64,000 bases of DNA from Paguma larvata. Its lineage: Eukaryota > Chordata > Mammalia > Carnivora > Viverridae. The DNA lies in the NCBI GenBank assembly GCA_030068075.1, contig CM057835.1, positions 71,067,895 through 71,131,894 of the forward strand, given 5' to 3'. This document shows, piece by piece, positions 13,798 through 25,420 of this stretch. A program made the position numbers and the translations under genes. Every line of letters starts with the position of its first letter. Positions within the stretch are counted from its first letter, which is position 1. The notes below the pieces were generated by a model. It saw only the letters and a list, made by a program, of their open reading frames with translations. It searched no databases and had not been told where the DNA came from.

Positions 13798-13810
13798 CCA
13801 CTAGGTGGCA
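13798..13810 (+). promoter_or_regulatory. CTCF-like core motif
   Basis: CCACTAGGTGGCA matches CCASYAGRKGGCR at all positions. It lies in unique sequence just downstream of a SINE. Binding is not shown by sequence alone. Confidence 0.5.
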
Positions 13811-15484
13811 CGAATGCTGGAGGAACATGGGCACCTCAAACAAGTTTGTTTCCCACGTACCCCTGTCCCCTGACAGGATGGAGAGAATGAATCCAATCCT
13901 AAAAGAAGACTGCCTTAGAGGCTAGCTAGATTATGAGTGCCCTTTTATGACCAAAGAGCTAGGAAAATTAAAATTCAAGATAACAACAGTTTGTATTCTA
14001 CAAATTAATGAGTGGCCAGCAAAAAAAAAAATTCTCTTTTTAATTAATAAAGGAGATGAGAGGTTTGATTCACTGAGGCATCGATCTTCAGGTCTTCTGC
14101 AGTGGAAGTTGTGTAAGCATTCAGCCAGGCCTCCATTTCCAGAGTTTCAAAAACCATTTGGGGAGAGGGAGAGTTCCACTTTTGTTTTGGTTTGTTGAGT
14201 TTTTTGTTTGTTTTTTTATTTTATTTGAGAGTTTTACTTTTGAAATGACAACACAAAGAGCTGCAAGATCCACTCCCCAGGAAAACTGGTAAATTTTTAA
14301 ATTTATATATATATAATTTTTTTCTTTATATTTATTATATATATTAATTATTAAAATATAAATTTTAAGGAAAAAACACATATTTTTACACATAAACATT
14401 TAAAGTCTACATATGCATATATGTGTGTATATCTTTATATATACATTTATATATTTATATTTATAGTCTCTGGAAATAGACCTGAGGGCATACAGCTAAT
14501 GAAATTTTTATTCAAACCTGACAACAGAAGTGAAAGTCTGTAGCATTTCAACCATAACCTGTTCCCTTTCTCCCTGCTCCCAACCCAATGTGATTGGGAA
14601 CTCCATTCCTGGCAAGTGCAGCCAAGAAACACAGAGCACCCTCCTCACCCAGCTCCAACTTTAAAAGTGATAGTATCTTCCAGAGAAGGGCAGTCCATCA
14701 GCATTTTTCACCCTACACCCCCAGCTACCTATTGCAAAGGCTAAATTCCAGGTGAGTGTGATAAGAGGTTGGGGGCTCTGTCCTGCTCAGCATTCACTGT
14801 GACAGACGCTCTACCTTGGAGATGGCACACTGACAAATCCTGGGATGCACATCACCCTTGCTGAAGCTTACTCATAAAGTGGAGATTCCATGCTGGGAGC
14901 AGCAAGCCAAGAAGATCAAAGGCCCCTGGATGAGTGCCCAGTTCCTAAAGCAGAATTGTCACTCAGAGAGAAGCCACCACTGACCCTGCCCCAGGGTCAG
15001 AGCTAAGGCTGAGATTTTGCCCAGGGTTAAAGGCAGGACAAAACAAAGATCTCTGAAGCCCTTCCCAAGTGAACTGGCTTTATTTGCAACAGAGTAGGAG
15101 GAAGCTCAAACCTAAAGGCACTCTCAAAACAATGGAGCTTGTGGTGAAATGCAATTAAGAGAAGACTGTTAACTTCATTAGAGATATAAACTAGACCATA
15201 GGCCAGCTAATTTACCAGTGAAAATCAGGAAAAAGAGACAACTAAAAGGGTCCTCCTAGGGTCAGAACAAATCTCAAACACTGACCTCAAAAGCTATCCT
15301 GGCAAATGAACCTATTTTTAATTGGATCAGTCTGTGAAGCAATGTATGCCCCAGGGCATTGTTGAAAATGACAAAGCAATCAGCTGCAATTTGTGAAGCT
15401 TATCAGATGGGCCCGGTTGGAGAAAGAGGTTCTAGCCTGGGCAATTAGACAAGAAAAAGAAAAAAAAAAGTCATCCAGATTGAA
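13811..15484. other. Unassigned sequence
   Basis: AT-rich middle, otherwise unique-looking; no coding or RNA gene seen. Confidence 0.35.
14285..14465. repeat. AT-rich low-complexity tract
   Basis: Long runs of TATATA/TTTATA with a central TATATGTGTGTATAT section; no gene signal. Confidence 0.7.
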
Positions 15485-15694
15485 AGAAAAGAAGTAAAAA
15501 CTATCTCTATTCACAGACAATGTGATCTTGTATATAGCAAATCCTAAGAAATCCACAAAAACACTACTAGAGATAATAAGCAAGTTCAGCAAAGCCACAG
15601 GATATAAGATCAATATTCAAAACTCAGTTATGAGATGTTGGCCAAAGGATACAAAGTTTCAATTATTCAGGATGAATAAATTCTGGAGATCTCA

Positions 15695-15989
15695 TGTGAT
15701 AGGGAAAAACCTGTTATCAGATGGCCCATAGGACTGATAAGGAAATTCCTGTCCCTGATCAAAGACTCCCCCCTTCTGTGTTCTTCTTCCCACCCTGCTT
15801 GTCTTGTGTGTTAATGAGGAATGTGGAAGTAACAGACTATAAATTGTTCCCTCTGCTTATGCTCTGGACTCAGACCTTTGGAGAGTGGCCCCTCTGAGGC
15901 CACCAGTGTAAAATAAACCTCCCACCTTCCAAGATCTCTGAGTGCTGCTTGGTTCTTCCACCGGGTGATCCAGACCAGTTTCCGTAACA
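15695..15989 (+). mobile_element. Solo endogenous retrovirus LTR
   Basis: About 295 nt. TG start, TATA-like CTATAAATT at 15,837, polyadenylation signal AATAAA at 15,912-15,917, and end GTAACA. L1 sequence resumes directly after it (ATGTATAGCATGATAG). No internal retroviral genes are present. Confidence 0.75.
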
Positions 15990-16059
15990 ATGTATAGCAT
16001 GATAGCTATAGTATACAATATTGTATACTTAAAATTTGCTAAGAAAACAAATGTTCTCA

Positions 16060-16078
16060 CCACACACACACACACACA
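16060..16078. repeat. (AC)n microsatellite
   Basis: About nine AC units, inside the L1 3'UTR. Confidence 0.8.
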
Positions 16079-16647
16079 ATTTACAACTATGTGAGGTAAC
16101 GGTTATGTTAATTAGCTTGATTGTAGTTATCATTTTGCATCGTATACACGTATTAAAACATCACATTGTACACCACAAATATATGCACTTTTTATTTGTC
16201 AATTATATTACAATAAAGCTGGAAAAACTCAGTTGTATTTCTACACACTAGCAATGAACAATCCAAAAACGAAAGTAAAAAAATAATTCTATTTACAGTA
16301 AGATCAAAATGAATCCATACTTAGGAATATATTTAACAAACGTAGTGGGAAATTTATACTCTGAAAACCACTAAACATTGTAGAAAGAAATTAAAGAACT
16401 AAGTAAATGGAGCTATATCCTATGTGCATAGATGAGATGCTATTGATAAGATAACAATTCTCTCCAAAATCTACAGATTCAACTCAATCCTTTTAAGAAC
16501 CCCATCTGGCTTCTTTGTAGAAATTAGAAAGCTGATCCTAAAATAATATAAAAACTCAAAGGACCCAAAATAGTCAAACAATCTTGAAATAAACCAAGGT
16601 TGAATGACTCATAATTTCCTATTTTAAAACTTACTACAAAGCAATAA

Positions 16648-17151
16648 TGATGGGTTTTGGGGGGTGGGGCAGGGTTCAGAGCCAATGGTCAAGAAAGAAT
16701 TCTGAAATACATCTTTGGTGCAAAAAGGTGATTTTATTAAAGTATAGGGACAGGACACATGGCAGAAAGAGCTGCACTGGGGTTGTGAAGAGTGACTGGT
16801 TATATACTATGGAGTTGGGGGAGATAAAGTTAAGAGGAAAATTTTTAAAGAGATTTCCCTATGCTAAAGAAGATTTACAGATTACTGGAGGGCTAGCTAT
16901 TATCAAGCCAAGGTTGTTTTTCCCTCTACCAAAGCATTATCAAGATAGTAGGGAGTTCCTGGAGATTAGGCTATTGATTGATAAGACTGCTCTTTTCTTG
17001 TAATTTTACTGATATTTGTAAACTGATGGAGACTCTATCAGTTTAACCATTTGGGCAGCTAGGAATACCTGAGGAGTATCACAGATATCCCACACTGGGA
17101 GTGGGGGGTGTTGATTTGTGGGGTGTCAGCTTGCCTTACAATCCCTCATCA
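16648..17151 (-). mobile_element. Solo endogenous retrovirus LTR, minus strand
   Basis: 504 nt with TG...CA ends (TGATGGGTTTT ... CCCTCATCA) and a 4-bp TSD ATAA at 16,644-16,647 and 17,152-17,155. On the minus strand a TATATAACC box precedes AATAAA (complement at 16,733-16,738). It sits inside old L1 and no retroviral genes are present. Confidence 0.85.
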
Positions 17152-18430
17152 ATAATAAGACAACGTGGTGGTGACAGAAGGATACATATATAGATCAGTA
17201 GAACAGAATTAAGAGTCTAGAAATAAGCCCATATTTCTATGGTCAGTTGATTTTTTGATAAGGGTGCCCACCATTCAATGGGGAAAGAATAGTCTTCTCA
17301 ACAAATGGTTATGGGAAAACTATATCCACTTGTAAAAGAATTACATTGAACCCCTTCCTCACCCCATTAAGAAAAATTAAATCAAAATAGATCAAAAGTC
17401 TAGATGTAAGAGCTAAAACTATAACACGCTTAAAGGAAAACATACAGGTAAATCTTTATGATTTTGAACTAGGCAATGATCTCTTGGCTGTAACACCAAA
17501 AGCATGAACAACAAATGAAAACAATACATAAATTGGAATTCAGCAAAATTAAAAACTTTTGTGCTTCAGAGATACCATCGAGAAAATGAAAAGACAACTC
17601 ATGGAATGGGAAAAATATTCACAAATCATATATTTGATAAGGGACTTGTGTCCAGAATATATAGAGAACTCTTACAACTCAATAATAAAAAGACATCCCA
17701 ACTAAAAAAATGTACAAAAGACCCAAATAGACATTTCTCCATGGAAGATATACAAATAGCCAATAACCAAATGAAAATATGCTCAACATGATTAGTCGTT
17801 TAATCTATATTAGATTAAAACTACAATGAGATACTACTTCAAACATATTTGGATGGCTATAATGAAAAAGATAAATAATAAAAGGTGTTGATGAGGATGT
17901 GGAGTAATCAGAACCCTCATACACCACTGGTGGGAACAACCCTGTTGCAGCAACATTGGAAAACAGTCTGACATTCCTTCAGAAAGAAAAACACAGAGTT
18001 ATGATACGACCCAGAAATTCCACTCCTAGGCATATACCAAAGAGAAAGGAAACCATGTGTCCACACAGAAATGTATACGTGAATTGTCAAAATGGTACTA
18101 GTTATAACAGCCCAAGTTGTGAATTTTAGAACATTTTCACAACATTCTACTAAGTGTAAAAAAGCCAGATACCGAAGGCTACATATTGTATGGTTCTACT
18201 TACATGAAATGTCCAGAATATGCAACTCTAGGTCTGGGATGGAATGGGTGGAATAGTGGAGGTAGGGTAACAGCTAAAGTGTATGGGGTTTCTTTTTGGG
18301 ATTTTGAAAATGTTCTAAAATTGATTGTGGTAATATTAGCACAACTCTGTGAATGTACTAAAAACCACCGAATTGAACACTTTAAATATTTGGAACGTAT
18401 TGTATCTCAATAAATCTGAGTTGGTTTTTT

Positions 18431-18959
18431 TTTTCTTTTTAAGGAAAGGACATTCAAAAATAATAATAATAAAGAAAGGACATTCTGACCAATATATAGT
18501 AGTAGGCACAAGTTCTACTCTCCTGCATGAAACAATGAAAAAAAAATGAAGCAAAATGCATGAAAAAATGATTGTTGAGTCACTGGACATCAAGCAATGA
18601 AAGAAGGAATGAGAAACAAACAAGGTAAGCCACGCAATTGCCCAAGATTACTCTGTGGAAAGAGTTCTCAGGCTGACGCTCAGAGTGGGGAGAATACAAG
18701 CAGACCCCAGTGGTATTCCTGAGTTAAAGAAACAAAGATGCTCAAGGAGCCAAAGCAGCTGGAGTTCATAGGGCAGAATGTTAGAAAAGAGAGAGCTGAA
18801 CAGAAAAAAAAATTGGCAAATCTTCAGTGGTCACCCTCAAGTATTCAACTAAGTAGTGATTAGTGTAAGTATTTGAGGAAACTACCTAAGACCAAGGAAA
18901 ACCTACCAAAAACAATTAGAGAAACCAATACCCTGAGAAAATGCAGGGCTAAAAATAAT
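18431..18959. other. Unassigned sequence
   Basis: Contains an AAGGAAAGGACATTC direct repeat (about 18,440 and 18,473) and little else. Confidence 0.35.
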
Positions 18960-20580
18960 GCCTGTTCTCACCAGTAAGCATGAAAAACCTCATAATTACA
19001 AAGCTTGGGCGGAGTACTCAGAAGAGTTTACCTGAGTAACAGGGAATTAGCCTTAACACTCCTGTGGTCTCACCTAAAAAAAAATCTCAAATTAAGTCTG
19101 GAATTGATTAAGCTGTTTCCAAGTAATTTAACCACACACCAGAACAAAACTCAATAATATTTGTAGGAGTACAAAAATATCTAGCACCCAACAAGATAAG
19201 TTCACAATGTCTGGCATTCAACCACAAATGACCAGGCATGCAAAGTAGGAAAACATGATCCACAATAAGGAGAAAATCAACTAATCAAAGTTGACCCAGA
19301 ATTGACATAGATAATAAATGAATAGACAAGGACATTACAGCAGGGTTTTTTTTTAAGTTTATTTATTTATTTTGAGAGAAACAGAGAAAGAGCAAGAGGA
19401 TGAGGAGGGGAGGGACAGAGAAAGAGGGGGAGAGAATCCCAAGCAAGCTCCACATGGCGCAGAACCCAACTCAGGCCTGAACCTACAAACTGTGAGATCA
19501 TGACCTGAGCTGAAGTCGGACACTTAACCAACTGAGGCACCAGGTGCCCCTACAGCAGTTGTTATAATGTCATTTTGCATGCGCAAGAAGCTTCAGGAAA
19601 GATAAAATATTTTAGGTAAATATATGGAAAAGATTTTTTATAATTAAACTTCGAGAACTACATCTGCAAGGGAAATGAGATTAATGATAGATTAGAAATT
19701 ACAGAAGAAAATAATTGAAATCTGGAATTGAATTTGAATTGAAAAATAAACAAAACATACATGGGGGATAACTTCAAAGGATGCTATCTGCATGTATTTG
19801 GAGCCTCAGAAAGAGAAGGGAGGCATTTGAAAAAAATGGCAGAAAATTTTCTTAATTTGATAAAAACTATACACTAACGCATGTAAGAAATTCAATAAAT
19901 ATTATCACAAAAACATAAAGAAAATTGTATCAAGGCACATCATAATCATCACATTTCTGAAACCAACTCATTTAAGAGAAAATCTTAAAAGTGGCCAGAG
20001 GAAAAAATACACATATGTACAGAGAAACAAAGATAAGGATGACGGCAAATTTCTCATCAAAATTAATGAATCTAGAAGATGGTGTAGCAAGATCTTAAAA
20101 GTATTGAAAGAAAAAACGTGTTTTCCTAGAATTCACTTAGTAAAAGTATCTTTCCAAAAAATGGCTAAATACAGATTTTTCAGATATATAAAAGCTGAAA
20201 GAATGTATCACCAGCAGACTTGTATACAAGAAATGTTACAGGAAATCACTCAAGCAAAAGAAAAATGACACAAGCTGGAAGTCTGGATCCACACAAAGGA
20301 ATGAAGATTGCCAAAAATGGTAATGGTGTGCGTAAATATAAAGATTTTTAAATTATTATTTAAATCTCTTTTAAGGATGATAAATTGTTTTAAAAACAAA
20401 TAAGATATATAAATTAAAATTTAAAATTTATAACAAGTATAAAGTACAATGTATGACAATATCACAAAGACTGAGGAGGAGAAATGGAAGTAGAGAAATG
20501 AAATAATATCACTTGAAGGTAAATCAGGCTAAGTTAAAGATATATACTATAAGCTCTAAAGCAACCACAAATAACATAAC
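18960..20580 (+). mobile_element. Old L1 ORF1 3' part and inter-ORF region
   Basis: 19.9-20.3 kb matches L1 ORF1 3' sequence (GAGAAAATCTTAAAAGTGGC, GTACAGAGAAACAAAGATAA, GATATATAAAAGCTGAAAG) in order. Heavily mutated and split by a SINE at 19,344. Confidence 0.82.
19344..19550 (-). mobile_element. Felid CAN SINE, minus strand
   Basis: T-rich tail complement at the left, CACCAGGTGCCCC at the right; TSD TACAGCAG at 19,336-19,343 and 19,551-19,558. Confidence 0.93.
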
Positions 20581-20582
20581 TA

Positions 20583-20836
20583 GGGGGCACCTGGGTGGCT
20601 CAGTTGTTTGAGCATCCTACTTTGGCTCAGGTCATGATCTCATGGTTCATGAGTTCAAGCCCCACATCAGGCTCCCCGCTGTCAGCCTGTCAGCACAAGT
20701 TTTGGATCCTCTGTCCTCCCCTCTCTGCCCCTCCTCGGCCTGTGCTCTCCGGAGCACTAGGTGTTGTATGGAAACCAATTTGACAATAAGTTATTATTTT
20801 TTAAAAAATGAAAATAAATAAATAAATAAATGTTTA
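20583..20836 (+). mobile_element. CAN SINE head fused to an L1 3' end (chimera)
   Basis: The first ~165 nt is a CAN SINE (CACCTGGGTGGCTCAG ... CTCTCTGCCCCTCC). From about 20,755 the sequence is the last ~60 nt of the young L1 3'UTR (GTTGTATGGAAACCAATTTG), then an A-rich tail. The usual SINE tail is missing at the join. Confidence 0.8.
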
Positions 20837-21479
20837 AAAAAGAAAAAAAAATTCTTGTGCTTAGTTTTTATAGCAGACTCTGTGGAAAGTGTCATGGATG
20901 GATACAGTTCAGAAAATCATTTAATATATATGTTTAAATAATACGAATAATCATTTTATAGAACTGTTCAAAGAAAGAGAAGGCAATGAATTTAATGAAG
21001 TTGTGTTTTTGCCAATGCTCATTAATTGAGTCTTGGAAATTTTATAGGAATTACTGTAATGTCAACTGTAATTCAAGATTTTCTTGAAACAAAAGGAATG
21101 CTTGTTAAATATCCAATAATCAAAGACAAAAAATGGCAGTCTGTATTTGCTTTTCACTAACATGTATGAACTGGCTAAATTTTAATAATCAAAGACAGGA
21201 AAAACTTATTTATAACATAGCTACCAAGTATAAAAATTTATGTTAAAATTGGAACTTTATGATACAAATCAGTAATAATGACCTTACACATTCTCCTACC
21301 ATGGGTCAATATGTCAAAGATTTTAGTTGTAAACTGGCTCTTATGTAATTGGCAGCAAAAATCTAAGAAAAATTTGAAGAATACTTTGTACTACTGATCA
21401 GGTTAAAATGTTTTTCAAACTATGTAATGTCTCTTTGAATTCAATGTTATTAATGTTACATTGAGAACAGAGTTAGTGA

Positions 21480-22160
21480 ATTTCTTAACTTGGACAGCTA
21501 TAATTTTGAAAAGGATATGCTTTTGCTTCCGAGTCGAATAAATTCTTACAAAAAGAGGAAACAGTTTTGTCAGTAACCTAAAAGGAAATGAAATTTGGGT
21601 ACTTAATTCAGTTACTGGAAAACGTGTAAGTATATGTAAAACAACTTGGTATGTGAATGTACTTTTTCAAATGTAAATTTTCTTAAATCTAGTGGCACCT
21701 GGGTGGCTCAGTCAGTTAAGCATCCAACTCTTGATTTTGGCTCAGGTCATGATCTCGTGGTTCATGAGATCAAGTCCTAAGTGAGCCTCTGAACTGACAG
21801 CATGGAGCTTGCTTGGGATTCTCTCTCTCTCTGCACCTCCCCACTCTCAAAAATAAATAAATAAGCATTTAAAATTTTTTATTAAATCTAAACATAGATC
21901 AAGTACTTCTGGTGAAAAGTTAGCATATGAACTGAAACGTGCTGTAAGTATAAAATATATACCAGATTTTGAAGACTTAATGTGGAAAAAAGAATATAAA
22001 ATATCTAAACAATATTGACATTGATTACATTGAAATGGTAATGTTTTGGACATAATGGGTTAAACAAAATATATTATTTAAATTAATGATTATTTAAATT
22101 AATTTAAGCTGTTTCCTTAATTTTTTTTTAAATGTGGCTACTAGAAAATTTAAAATTATA
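21480..22160. mobile_element. Probable hAT-type DNA transposon remnant
   Basis: Sequence around GAGGAAACAGTTTTGTCAGTAA and the block to AATGTGGCTACTAGAAAATT resembles a common hAT-derived mammalian repeat. A SINE splits it. Family assignment is tentative. Confidence 0.4.
21692..21881 (+). mobile_element. Felid CAN SINE
   Basis: GGCACCTGGGTGGCTCAGTC head, AAATAAATAAATAAG tail; TSD TTAAATCTA at 21,683-21,691 and 21,882-21,890. Confidence 0.94.
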
Positions 22161-23745
22161 TCTGGGATACACAGCCAAGGAAACAATCAACAATAATGAG
22201 AAGCAATCTACAGAATGGCAGAAAATATTTGCAAACTCAATACAGGCAGACTTCATTTTATTGTACTCCACTTTCTTGCACTGCATTTTTTACAAATTGA
22301 ACGTTTATGGCAACTCTGAGTTGAACAAGTCCATCAACACCATTTTTCCAACAGTATTTGAGCACTTCGTGTCTCTGGGCCACATTTCGGTAATTCTCAC
22401 AATATTTCAAACTTTTTCATTATTATATTTGTTATGATGATGTGTGATTAGTGATTATGACTCACTGAAAGCTCAGATGATGGTTAGTATTATTTAGTCA
22501 GAAGTATTTTTTATTACGTTATGTGCATTTTTTTAGGTATAAGGCTATTGCACACTTAATAGGCTACAGTATGCTGTAAACATAACTTTTATATGCACTA
22601 GGAAACCAAACAACTCATTTGACTCACTGTATTGTGATTTTTGCTTTATTGCAGTGGTCTGGAACTGAACCTTCAAGATCTCCAAAGGTATGCCTATATT
22701 TGATAAAGGATTAATATCCAAAATATATAAGGAACCCATACAACTCACTATCACAAAAACAACCTAATTAAATATTGGGCCAAGGCCCTGAATAGAGATT
22801 TTTCCAAAGAAGACATACAAGTGGCACACAGGCACATGAAAAGATGCTCAACATCACTCATCATCAAGTAAATATAAATCAAAACCACAATGAGATATCA
22901 CCTCACACTTGGTAGGACGGCTATTATCAAAAATACAAGAGAACAAGTATTGGCAAGTATGTAGAGAAAAGGGGAAAAAAATATTAGCGAGAATGTAAAT
23001 CGGCACAGCCTCTATGGAAAACAGCACAGAGGTTCCTCAAAACATTAAAAATAGAACTACTACATGATTCAGCAATCCCACTTCTGGGTATACATCCAAA
23101 GGAATTAAAGTCACTATCTTAAAGAGATACCTGTACCCCCATGTTCATTGCAGCATTATACAGTAGCCAAGATATGGATGCAACCTAAGCATCCATGGAC
23201 AGATTAATGAGTAAAGAAAACGTGATATCTATATACACAATGGATATTATGCAGCCTCACAAAAGAAGGAAATCTTGCCATTTGCAATAACATGGATAAA
23301 ACTGGAAGACATTATGCCGCGTGAAATAAGTCAGGCACAGAAAGACATTATATGATCTCACTTATATGTGAAATCTAAAAATATAATAATAATAAAAGTC
23401 AAACTTACAGTGACAGAATGGTGTTACCAGAAGCTAGGATGAGCCTGGGGGGAAAGGAGAGATATTAATCAAAGTGTACAAATTTGCAGTTATAAGATGA
23501 ATAAATTCAAGAGACCTAGTGTATGGCATGGTGAGTACAGTCAATTATGATGTATTGTATACTTGAAATTTGCTAACAGAGTAGATCTCAAGTGTTCTTA
23601 CCCCACACACACACATACACAAAATGGTATTGATGTGAGGTGATTGATATGTTAGATTATGGTAATTTGTCAAAACATTACCTACATCTTAAATATACAT
23701 AATTTTTATTTGTCAATCATACCTTAATAAAGCTGGAAAAAATAA
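22161..23745 (+). mobile_element. Old L1 (L1M-type) ORF2 end and 3'UTR
   Basis: ORF2 C-terminal sequence (CAAGGAAACAATCAACAATA ... GAAAACAGCACAGAGGTTCC) and a typical L1M 3' end (TTTGTCAATCATACC, AATAAAGCTGGAAAAAATAA). Split by the Tigger1-like element. Confidence 0.85.
22243..22696 (-). mobile_element. Tigger1-like DNA transposon, internally deleted
   Basis: Ends are CAGGCAGACTTCATTTTATT at the left and the complement of a Tigger terminal repeat at the right (CCAAAGGTATGCCTA). TA target duplications flank it at 22,241-22,242 and 22,697-22,698. At 454 nt it is a non-autonomous deletion product of the pogo/Tc1 group. Confidence 0.82.
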
Positions 23746-23874
23746 AATACATCTGTGATTCATAGTATATTTCTTGTGGGAAGTGCTGAACTAGGACTAC
23801 AGAATTCTGCTCAGGAAGCCGTGATCATAGACCTCTGAATGGCTACCAGCCAGTATAAGCCTCCTCATCCCTGT

Positions 23875-24000
23875 GGTCATAAATTCAACTTGCGTATTGT
23901 GAAAATCAAATGAGTTAACATGTGCAAAGTGCACAGAAGGAAATATGGCACCTAGCAAGAACCATTATGTTAGCTATTATTATTGTTATTAGCATTTTTT
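23875..24000 (+). mobile_element. MIR SINE remnant
   Basis: AAATGAGTTAACATGTGCAAAGTGCACAGAAGG ... TTAGCTATTATTATTG-type MIR 3' half (quoted in parts: AAATGAGTTAACATG, TTAGCTATTATTATTG). Confidence 0.65.
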
Positions 24001-24224
24001 GTTATTAGTATTATTAACGAAAACTTCAAAAAATACAATTTAGCAGAAAAACATCTTTGGCAGAGACATCAAAGAGAGTAACCCTTGGCACAGATTAAAA
24101 ATGCTCACATCACCAGTGAAAGATCAAATTGCAAAAAGCTGGGGCCCCTCTGTAATCAGTTGGTCCAAGCACTACCCTGACTAGGGTGAGGCGAGTGAAG
24201 CATTTTCTTTGGTACAAAATTTCT

Positions 24225-24302
24225 TTCAATTAATTAATTATTTATTTTTAAATTTACATCCAAGTTACTTAGCATATAGTGCAACAATGATTTCAGGAGT
24301 AG
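24225..24302 (-). mobile_element. L1 3'-end fragment, older subfamily, minus strand
   Basis: It is the complement of the 3' end of the L1 at 12.15-12.23 kb (TTTACATCCAAGTTACTTAG). It directly abuts the 3' end of the younger minus-strand L1. Confidence 0.75.
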
Positions 24303-25209
24303 ATTTTTTTTTTCTTTTTAAGCTTTTTAGTGTCAAATTGGTTTCCATACAACATCCAGGGCTCATCCCGACCTGTGCCCTGCTCAGTGCCCGTCACCCA
24401 CTGTCCCCACTCCCACGCCCCCCTCGCCCCTCAGTTTGTTCTTAGTTTTTGAGAGTCTCTTATGTTATGTCTTCCTCCCTCTCTGTGACTTTTTTTCCTT
24501 CTCCTCTTTCCCCCCCCTGGTTTTCTGTTAAGTCTCACAAAGCCCACCTATGCGTGGTAACATATGGCATCTGTCTTATATGGCATCTATAACTCCTCCT
24601 GACTTATACCCTCCAGTTCCATCCATGTTGCCACACTGACCAGATTTCATTCTTTCTCATTGCTGCGTAGTATTCCATTGTATATATATACCACTTCTTC
24701 TTTATCCATTCATCAGTTGATGGACACTTAGCCTCTTTCCATGATTTGGCTATTGTCAAAAGTGCTGCTATGAACATCGGAGTACACGTGCCCCTATGCA
24801 TCAACACTCCTGTATCTCTTGGGTAGATTCCTAACAGTGCTATTGCTGGGTCATAGAGTAGTTATATTTTCATTTTTTCAATGAACCTCCACACAGTTCT
24901 CCAGAGTGGCTGCACCAGTTTGCATTCCCACCTACAGTGCAAGAGGGTGCCTGTTTCTCCACATCCTCACCAGCATCTGTAGTTTCCTGATTTGTTCATT
25001 TTAGTCACTCCAACTGGCATGAGGTGGTATCTCAGTGTGGTTTTGATTTGTATTTCCCTGATGATGAGTGACATTGAGCATCGTTTCATGTGTCTGTTTG
25101 CCATCTGGATGTCTTCTTTGGAGAAGTGTCTATTCATATCTTCCGCCCATTTCTTCACTGGATTATTCATTTTTCAGGTGTGGAGTTTGGTAAGTTATTT
25201 ATAGATTTT

Positions 25210-25420
25210 TTTTTAATTTTTAATGTCTATTTATTTTGAGACAGAGGGGCAGAGTTTGGGTGGGGGAGGGGCAGAGAGAGAGGGAGACACAGAATTGGAA
25301 GCAGGCTCCAGGCTCTGCACTGTCCTACAGAGCCCAACTCAGGGATCGAACCCATGAACCATGAGACCATGACCTGAGCGGAAGTCAGATGCTTACCCAA
25401 CTGAGCCACCCAGGCACCCC
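25210..25420 (-). mobile_element. Felid CAN SINE in young minus-strand L1
   Basis: GAGCCACCCAGGCACCCC at right; TSD TTTATAGATTTT at 25,198-25,209 and 25,423-25,434. Confidence 0.95.

Larger units (their letters stand above)
15630..16223 (+). mobile_element. 5'-truncated L1M 3' end inserted in old L1
   Basis: L1 3'UTR sequence (GTATACTTAAAATTTGCTAAG ... CAATAAAGCTGGAA) is flanked by an 11-bp TSD AAAACTCAGTT at 15,619-15,629 and 16,224-16,234. A solo LTR later split it. Confidence 0.88.
15485..18430 (+). mobile_element. Old L1 (L1M-type) ORF2 to 3' end, split by later insertions
   Basis: ORF2 sequence is visible at 15,485-15,629 (CACAGACAATGTGATCTTGT...), resumes at 16,235-16,643, and again from 17,156 to an A-rich end near 18,430 (ATTGTATCTCAATAAA). 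The gaps are a 3'-end L1 copy with an LTR (15,630-16,223) and a second LTR (16,648-17,151). Confidence 0.85.

Noticed and set aside
15695..17151. A complete provirus between the two LTRs
   Set aside because: The LTRs differ in sequence and orientation, have L1 between them and no retroviral genes.
20595..20783. Recurring short frames of the type MAQLV...SAQVMISR...SSPTSGS at many places
   Set aside because: All are the CAN SINE read in one frame; no conserved protein.
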